Assembly (NCBI GenBank): GCA_903939355.1
Contig: CAJAHC010000286.1
Location: forward strand, 1 to 10,841
Reading direction: 5' to 3'
Origin: an uncultured Methylococcaceae bacterium
Lineage (GTDB): Bacteria; Pseudomonadota; Gammaproteobacteria; Methylococcales; Methylomonadaceae
DNA length: 10,841 bases
Shown piece by piece: positions 7,557 to 10,841 of this stretch. The notes under the pieces are model-generated. The model had not been told where the DNA came from. It made no database searches and worked only from the letters and a program-made list of their open reading frames with translations. The position numbers and the translations under genes were made by a program. Each line of letters begins with the position of its first letter. Within the stretch, counting starts at the first letter, position 1.

Positions 7557-8534
7557 AATTTTTCCGGAGGTGTGTCCGTCTTCAATTAATTGGTGTGCAA
7601 TCAGAGCCTCATTTAGGGGTAATTGTTTGCTAACATGCACTTTTAAAAAACCCTGATTAGCCCATTGGGCACACTGATTTAAAATTTTGACGTGATTGTC
7701 TCGTGCTTCAGGCAAATCTTTGAGCATGGGGGTTAGCATCAGTTCAAAACCAATTAATAAATTACGCATTCTAGCTTCATTGAGATTTAATTCACCCGGG
7801 TCTAGGAGGGTTATTAACCGTCCAAAGTAGGCAGTCACCGGTATGCTGTTTTTAAATACATCAGCACCTACAGTGTCAAATACCAAGTCTACACCTTTGC
7901 CATCGGTAAGATCATTTATGGCTTGGGGAAAATCCTTTTCGGTATAGATAATAACTTCATCAGCACCCAGAGATTTAACAAATGCTGCTTTTTTATTGCA
8001 ACTTACGGTCGTAATAACTTTGGCGCCTTTTATTTTGGCCAATTGTATAGCTACATGTCCAACACCTCCAGCACCAGCATGAATAAGTACGGTTTGGCCA
8101 GCTTGCAAGCCTCCACGCTCAAACAAAGCTCCCCAGGCAGTAATTAATACTAGTGGCGCTGCAGCAGCCTCAATAAAGGAAAAGGTGTCGGGCATTAGAC
8201 TAACAAAACGCTCATCAAGTACATTATATTCAGCATAATTACCTTGTTCTCTACCTAGGCCACCATGACAAAACCAAACGTGATCACCAATACTAAAATG
8301 GCTTGTAGCTGTGCCTGTTTCAACCACTACACCAGCGCCATCGCAACCTAACACGGCAGGTAAAGGTTGATTATAAAATACACCATTACGTCTGATTTTA
8401 GTGTCGACAGGGTTGACACCAGCGGCATGTAGTTTTATTTTAAGCTGCATTGATTTTAAAATCTCAGGTTCTTTTATATCTTCATATTTTAAAGTCTGTG
8501 GATCACCAACGGCCGTCATTAGTACTGCTTTCAT
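7542..8534 (-). CDS. Zinc-independent NAD(P)H:quinone oxidoreductase-like dehydrogenase (MDR superfamily)
   Basis: This is a medium-chain dehydrogenase/reductase that probably uses NADPH to reduce a quinone, enone or similar carbonyl in the cytoplasm; the substrate cannot be read from the sequence. The N-terminal GroES-like domain contains AAGVNPVDTKIR at 37-48 and GCDGAGVV at 63-70. The Rossmann domain has the nucleotide-binding loop HAGAGGVGHVAIQLAK at 152-167, then VDLVFDTVGAD, typical of the quinone oxidoreductase branch. The four-cysteine structural zinc lobe of alcohol dehydrogenases is absent, which argues for a zinc-free enzyme. At 330 residues the length is normal. An AGGA Shine-Dalgarno (8543-8546 on the complement) lies eight bases before the ATG and fixes the start. 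It follows nspC on the same strand after 95 bp; whether they share a transcript is unclear. No qor symbol is assigned because several subfamilies fit. Confidence 0.85.
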   Translation of the reverse strand: MKAVLMTAVGDPQTLKYEDIKEPEILKSMQLKIKLHAAGVNPVDTKIRRNGVFYNQPLPAVLGCDGAGVVVETGTATSHFSIGDHVWFCHGGLGREQGNYAEYNVLDERFVSLMPDTFSFIEAAAAPLVLITAWGALFERGGLQAGQTVLIHAGAGGVGHVAIQLAKIKGAKVITTVSCNKKAAFVKSLGADEVIIYTEKDFPQAINDLTDGKGVDLVFDTVGADVFKNSIPVTAYFGRLITLLDPGELNLNEARMRNLLIGFELMLTPMLKDLPEARDNHVKILNQCAQWANQGFLKVHVSKQLPLNEALIAHQLIEDGHTSGKIVLSI

Positions 8535-8576
8535 AGTTAAGTTCCTGATCTGTAAGCGATGAAGTAGTGGTTATAG

Positions 8577-8627
8577 TTACTGGTACTGGTACTGGTGCTG
8601 TCTTTAATGCTCTAGTGATACCAGTAA
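8577..8627. repeat. ACTGGT tandem hexamer (3 copies) with a distal inverted arm
   Basis: Three perfect head-to-tail copies of ACTGGT occupy 8579-8596, followed by a decayed fourth (GCTGTC). TTACTGGTA at 8577-8585 is a perfect 9-bp inverted match to TACCAGTAA at 8619-8627. The right arm can also pair with the other two copies in alternative registers. The element lies just after the nspC stop and before the downstream dehydrogenase gene on the minus strand. No T tract follows it, so it is not a clear intrinsic terminator. Replication slippage could change copy number and therefore spacing. Confidence 0.6.
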
Positions 8628-8629
8628 TA

Positions 8630-9775
8630 TTATGAATCAGTTAACCATTGCTGGCGATAATCTTGAAAGGGATAGTGCTTTAATGCTTGTATGTGTTGGT
8701 CTTGATACTTATAAATATCAGGTAAATTATAGCCATTAAATCGGTTAGCTTTAATAAGTGTGTATGCACCTACCTGCTTAAAAACGACTTTATCGCCTAT
8801 TTCCAAAGGTTTATTGAAGCAGTATTCTCCAAATACATCACCCGCTAAACAGGTGCTGCCAGCTAAAATAGAGACGTAATTACCATTAGGGTCATGTTCA
8901 TATAATTCAGGTTTGCACTGAAATTCAAATACTTCTGGATTATGATTGATGGAGGTGTCCAGTATTGCAATAGTTTTGCCATCACTTGGGAAACAATCAA
9001 TTACAGTCGTCACTAAATAACCGATACTATCCACTACTGCTTTTCCTGGCTCAATTATAACGTCGAGCTTATAGTCTTGTTGTAGTTGCTTGACTAAAGC
9101 AATAAAAAGACTTTGATCACTTATTTTATTAAATAAATAACCGCCACCAAGATTGATCCAGTCGAGTTGAGCCAGTTTTTTGCCAAAATAAAAACGTAAT
9201 TTTTCTATTGTTTTAAGCAGCGGCAAGAAATCAGTTGCTGAAAAAATGTTATGGACATGTAGGCCATTAATTTGATTCAGGTCAGATAAATGTTGTAACT
9301 CATTAATATCAATACCAAGTTTTGAATAAGGTCCACAGGGGTCAAATCGATAGTCCTTAAGAAAGGACAATTTTGGGTTAATCCGCAAGCCAATAGATAA
9401 ATTGTCGGGCTTTATATCGGTAAAACGTTGATATTGTGTTAAAGAGTTAAAGCTAATATGAGTAAGCAGTGTCTTCATTTCATGCCACTCATCGGCTCTT
9501 ACACCTGGCGTAGTCAAATGTATGTTGCCACCCCCCTTCAAAATCTCATTAGCCAAGCGTGCTTCAAATAACGAACTGACGGAAAATCCGTCAACAAAGG
9601 GTTTTGCCAACTCCATAACGTAAGTTAAGGGTAGTGATTTTATAGAATATAAAACTTTACAAGCACATTGTTGGCGTAACGTATTTAAAACAGATAAGTT
9701 TTTAATAAGCTCATCGGTATCCAAAATAAATGCAGGTGAGGTAGGAATGCTATTTTTTATTTGTTGAAGATTCAT
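8630..9775 (-). CDS. nspC: Carboxynorspermidine/carboxyspermidine decarboxylase-like PLP enzyme
   Basis: This looks like an alanine-racemase-fold, PLP-dependent decarboxylase that makes norspermidine or spermidine from its carboxylated precursor in the aspartate-semialdehyde route of polyamine synthesis. The fold type III barrel starts at about residue 13 (SPAFILDTDEL). Lys46 in LYSIKS is the expected Schiff-base lysine. GLHVHN lies at 171-176, NLGGGY at 208-213 and EPGKAVV at 242-248. The C-terminal signature TCLAGDVFGEY at 308-318 holds the active-site Cys309 and Asp312, and RFNGYN follows at 345-350. At 381 residues it has normal family length. Several motifs differ from those I recall for characterised NspC (EPGK instead of EPGE; TSINHNPEVFEFQ instead of a TSATHHMPDV-like run), so substrate is uncertain. 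The usual partner, carboxynorspermidine dehydrogenase, is not adjacent. A good promoter lies upstream; no clear Shine-Dalgarno is seen before the ATG. Confidence 0.82.
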   Translation of the reverse strand: MNLQQIKNSIPTSPAFILDTDELIKNLSVLNTLRQQCACKVLYSIKSLPLTYVMELAKPFVDGFSVSSLFEARLANEILKGGGNIHLTTPGVRADEWHEMKTLLTHISFNSLTQYQRFTDIKPDNLSIGLRINPKLSFLKDYRFDPCGPYSKLGIDINELQHLSDLNQINGLHVHNIFSATDFLPLLKTIEKLRFYFGKKLAQLDWINLGGGYLFNKISDQSLFIALVKQLQQDYKLDVIIEPGKAVVDSIGYLVTTVIDCFPSDGKTIAILDTSINHNPEVFEFQCKPELYEHDPNGNYVSILAGSTCLAGDVFGEYCFNKPLEIGDKVVFKQVGAYTLIKANRFNGYNLPDIYKYQDQHIQALKHYPFQDYRQQWLTDS

Positions 9776-9813
9776 TAACCAGAAAAAGCGTTACCGGAAT
9801 ATAGATTAATCAG

Positions 9814-9842
9814 ATAATACACAGTTTGTGAGCTTTGGTAAA
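9814..9842 (-). promoter_or_regulatory. Predicted sigma-70 promoter of nspC
   Basis: On the minus strand TTTACC (9837-9842) and TATTAT (9814-9819) are separated by exactly 17 bp, giving about 4/6 and 5/6 matches to the -35 and -10 consensus. Transcription would begin near 9807, leaving a leader of about 32 nt before nspC. This is one of the two best promoters by eye in the window. Confidence 0.5.
9820..9830. promoter_or_regulatory. CACA-GTT-TGTG dyad inside the nspC promoter spacer
   Basis: A perfect 4-bp inverted repeat with a 3-bp centre abuts the predicted nspC -10 box. A protein bound here would cover the spacer between -35 and -10, so it is placed like a repressor operator. The repeat is short and could be chance; no regulator family is assigned. 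Confidence 0.25.
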
Positions 9843-9856
9843 AAGCAATATTGATT

Positions 9857-9958
9857 GGGACAAACTTATTAATGGTGGGTTATTATTCTTTAGGGATGGC
9901 TGCAACAAAAAACGCAATGCATTAGGAAAAATTGAGTTGTCCTAAAAAAGTTTGCCCA
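9857..9958. repeat. Imperfect inverted repeats in the nspC-thiD intergenic region
   Basis: GGGACAAACTT (9857-9867) is repeated inverted as AAGTTTGCCCA (9948-9958), with a 7-bp perfect core plus three further C/G pairs if one base is skipped. Nested inside is a second inverted repeat, TTAGGA (9922-9927) and TCCTAA (9940-9945), with a 12-nt loop. The whole is about 100 bp, a size compatible with a decayed miniature element or a regulatory fold, but no clear target-site duplication flanks it. The right arm overlaps the predicted thiD -35. I see no coding sequence in the 258-bp intergenic region. Confidence 0.25.
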
Positions 9959-9980
9959 CTTTACGATACTACGGTATTTT
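9952..9980 (+). promoter_or_regulatory. Predicted sigma-70 promoter of thiD
   Basis: TTGCCC (9952-9957) and TATTTT (9975-9980) are 17 bp apart. Transcription would begin near 9987 and give a leader of about 47 nt before the thiD ATG. That is too short for a TPP riboswitch, and the conserved TPP-aptamer motifs are not seen anywhere in the intergenic region. A small dyad, ATAC-TACG-GTAT at 9966-9977, overlaps the -10 edge. Confidence 0.4.
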
Positions 9981-10023
9981 AAGTCTTATGTTATATAGGG
10001 TTAAATTATCCATCATCCTTGTC

Positions 10024-10028
10024 AAGGA
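10024..10028 (+). promoter_or_regulatory. Shine-Dalgarno that sets the thiD start
   Basis: AAGGA lies five bases upstream of the ATG at 10034. The longer reading from a TTG at 10019 would place this ribosome-binding site inside the coding sequence and has no good site of its own, so the ATG is preferred. Confidence 0.7.
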
Positions 10029-10033
10029 AGTTC

Positions 10034-10825
10034 ATGTCTTCAAAGCGCCCCGTTGTACTTTCATTTTCCGGTCATGACCCTAGTGGAGGAGCCGGAATAC
10101 AAGCCGATATTGAAACACTGGTAAGTCATCAATGTCATTCTGCAAGTGTTATTACTGCCTTGACCGAACAGGATACTCGCAATGTAAAAAAGCTTATTCC
10201 ACAAAGCCCTGAGAATATCATTAGCCAGGCAAATACCATATTGGATGATTTGCCTGTTAATGTGATTAAAATTGGCTTAATCGGGCATCATGAAACAGCA
10301 ATAGCTATTTATGCCATTTTGAAACAATACCCCCATATTCCGGTTATATTGGATCCGGTTTTGGCAGCTGGTGGTGGTACTGAACTTTGCAATGAAAGGT
10401 TGCTTGCTACTATTGTCGATTTTTTGCTGCCTTGCACAACTGTTGTCACGCCTAATAGTGAAGAAGCCAGAAAATTAACAGGCCTTGATGAGGTTGAAGA
10501 ATGTGGTCTGGATTTTTTGGAAAAAGGTTGTGAATATGTGCTGATTACCGGGACGCATGAGGACACCCCTTCAGTAAGTAATCAGTTGTTCCATGATAAC
10601 CGTTGCTGGGAAACCTATACGTGGGATAGATTGCCTGCCAGTTATCATGGTTCCGGTTGCACATTAGCGACCAGTATTGCGGCTTTAATTGCTCATGGTT
10701 TAGAGCCAATTCAAGCGGTAATGGAAGCCCAGGAATATACCTGGAATTCATTAAACAGTGCTTATCAGCCAGGTAAAGGTCAGTTTATTCCTAATCGATT
10801 TTTCTGGATGGATGAAGACTCATGA
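10034..10825 (+). CDS. thiD: Hydroxymethylpyrimidine/phosphomethylpyrimidine kinase
   Basis: ThiD phosphorylates 4-amino-5-hydroxymethyl-2-methylpyrimidine, and then its monophosphate, to make the pyrimidine diphosphate used in thiamine synthesis. It is a cytoplasmic ribokinase-fold enzyme. The substrate-binding SGHDPSGGAGIQAD lies at 12-25, DPVLAAGGG at 107-115, and TPNSEEA at 139-145. The anion-hole motif HGSGCTLA lies at 205-212, with Cys209 where the family has its reactive cysteine; many ThiD proteins read GTGC here, so GSGC is a mild variant. Counted from the preferred ATG the protein is 263 residues, normal for a single-domain ThiD with no ThiE or TenA fusion. An in-frame TTG at 10019 would add five residues but would engulf the Shine-Dalgarno. 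The stop overlaps the next start as ATGA, pointing to a thiamine operon reading rightward. It is divergent from nspC. Confidence 0.95.
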   Translation: MSSKRPVVLSFSGHDPSGGAGIQADIETLVSHQCHSASVITALTEQDTRNVKKLIPQSPENIISQANTILDDLPVNVIKIGLIGHHETAIAIYAILKQYPHIPVILDPVLAAGGGTELCNERLLATIVDFLLPCTTVVTPNSEEARKLTGLDEVEECGLDFLEKGCEYVLITGTHEDTPSVSNQLFHDNRCWETYTWDRLPASYHGSGCTLATSIAALIAHGLEPIQAVMEAQEYTWNSLNSAYQPGKGQFIPNRFFWMDEDS

Positions 10826-10841
10826 AGTTTCCTTTGCGGGG
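10822..10841 (+). CDS. Start of next gene, probably thiamine-phosphate synthase (5' fragment only)
   Basis: An ATG at 10822 overlaps the thiD stop as ATGA and opens a reading frame MKFPLRG that runs off the window. This beginning suits ThiE, which often starts with a short basic stretch before GLYAIT, and thiD-thiE is a common order. Only six complete codons are visible, so the identity rests mainly on context and no symbol is assigned. Confidence 0.45.

Noticed and set aside
9776..10033. TPP riboswitch ahead of thiD
   Set aside because: The gene order invites one, but the conserved TPP-aptamer motifs (such as CTGAGA and the paired ACCC/TGAACCTGA region) are not visible, and the predicted leader is only about 47 nt.
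10019..10033. TTG start for thiD giving a five-residue extension
   Set aside because: The AAGGA at 10024-10028 is ideally spaced for the ATG at 10034 and would lie inside the longer reading; the TTG has no ribosome-binding site of its own.
1..10841. CRISPR array, insertion sequence, tRNA, prophage or defence island
   Set aside because: No spaced direct repeats, transposase or integrase reading frame, tRNA-like cloverleaf or phage gene is present; all long frames are housekeeping or metabolic genes of similar composition.

Overview
The window is about 10.8 kb of AT-rich bacterial chromosome carrying seven complete genes and the first codons of an eighth. Nothing in it looks mobile, viral, CRISPR-related or defence-related. 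The protein set (PBP1b, LolA and RarA of gammaproteobacterial type, plus a biosynthetic ppdK and a carboxynorspermidine decarboxylase) suggests a Gram-negative gammaproteobacterium. A methanotroph of the Methylococcales (Methylobacter/Methylomonas-like) is my best guess: such bacteria often carry PPDK and have genomes of this base composition. That placement is inference from gene content, not proof.

Layout: ppdK (pyruvate, phosphate dikinase) lies on the + strand at 156-2903, behind an AT-rich leader with two small palindromes. It converges on a three-gene minus-strand cassette, mrcB-lolA-rarA, at 7394-3020. The mrcB stop and lolA start overlap in ATGA, and 53 bp separate lolA from rarA. The cassette has a perfect TATAAT box upstream of mrcB. 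Upstream of it, also on the minus strand, are a zinc-independent quinone-oxidoreductase-like dehydrogenase (8534-7542) and a PLP-dependent carboxynorspermidine decarboxylase homologue (9775-8630), separated by a 95-bp spacer with a hexamer tandem repeat. A divergent control region (9776-10033) then separates nspC from thiD on the + strand, whose stop overlaps the start of a following gene, probably thiE, cut by the window edge.

Functionally the genes fall into separate housekeeping groups: central carbon metabolism (PPDK, interconverting PEP and pyruvate), envelope growth (peptidoglycan synthase and lipoprotein chaperone), replication-fork maintenance (RarA), polyamine synthesis (NspC), redox chemistry (the dehydrogenase) and thiamine synthesis (ThiD and probably ThiE). 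I did not find a convincing undescribed system. The points most worth a second look are the divergent, apparently partnerless NspC with a dyad inside its predicted promoter, an extra segment in PPDK, and the hexamer repeat with a matching inverted arm between nspC and the dehydrogenase gene.
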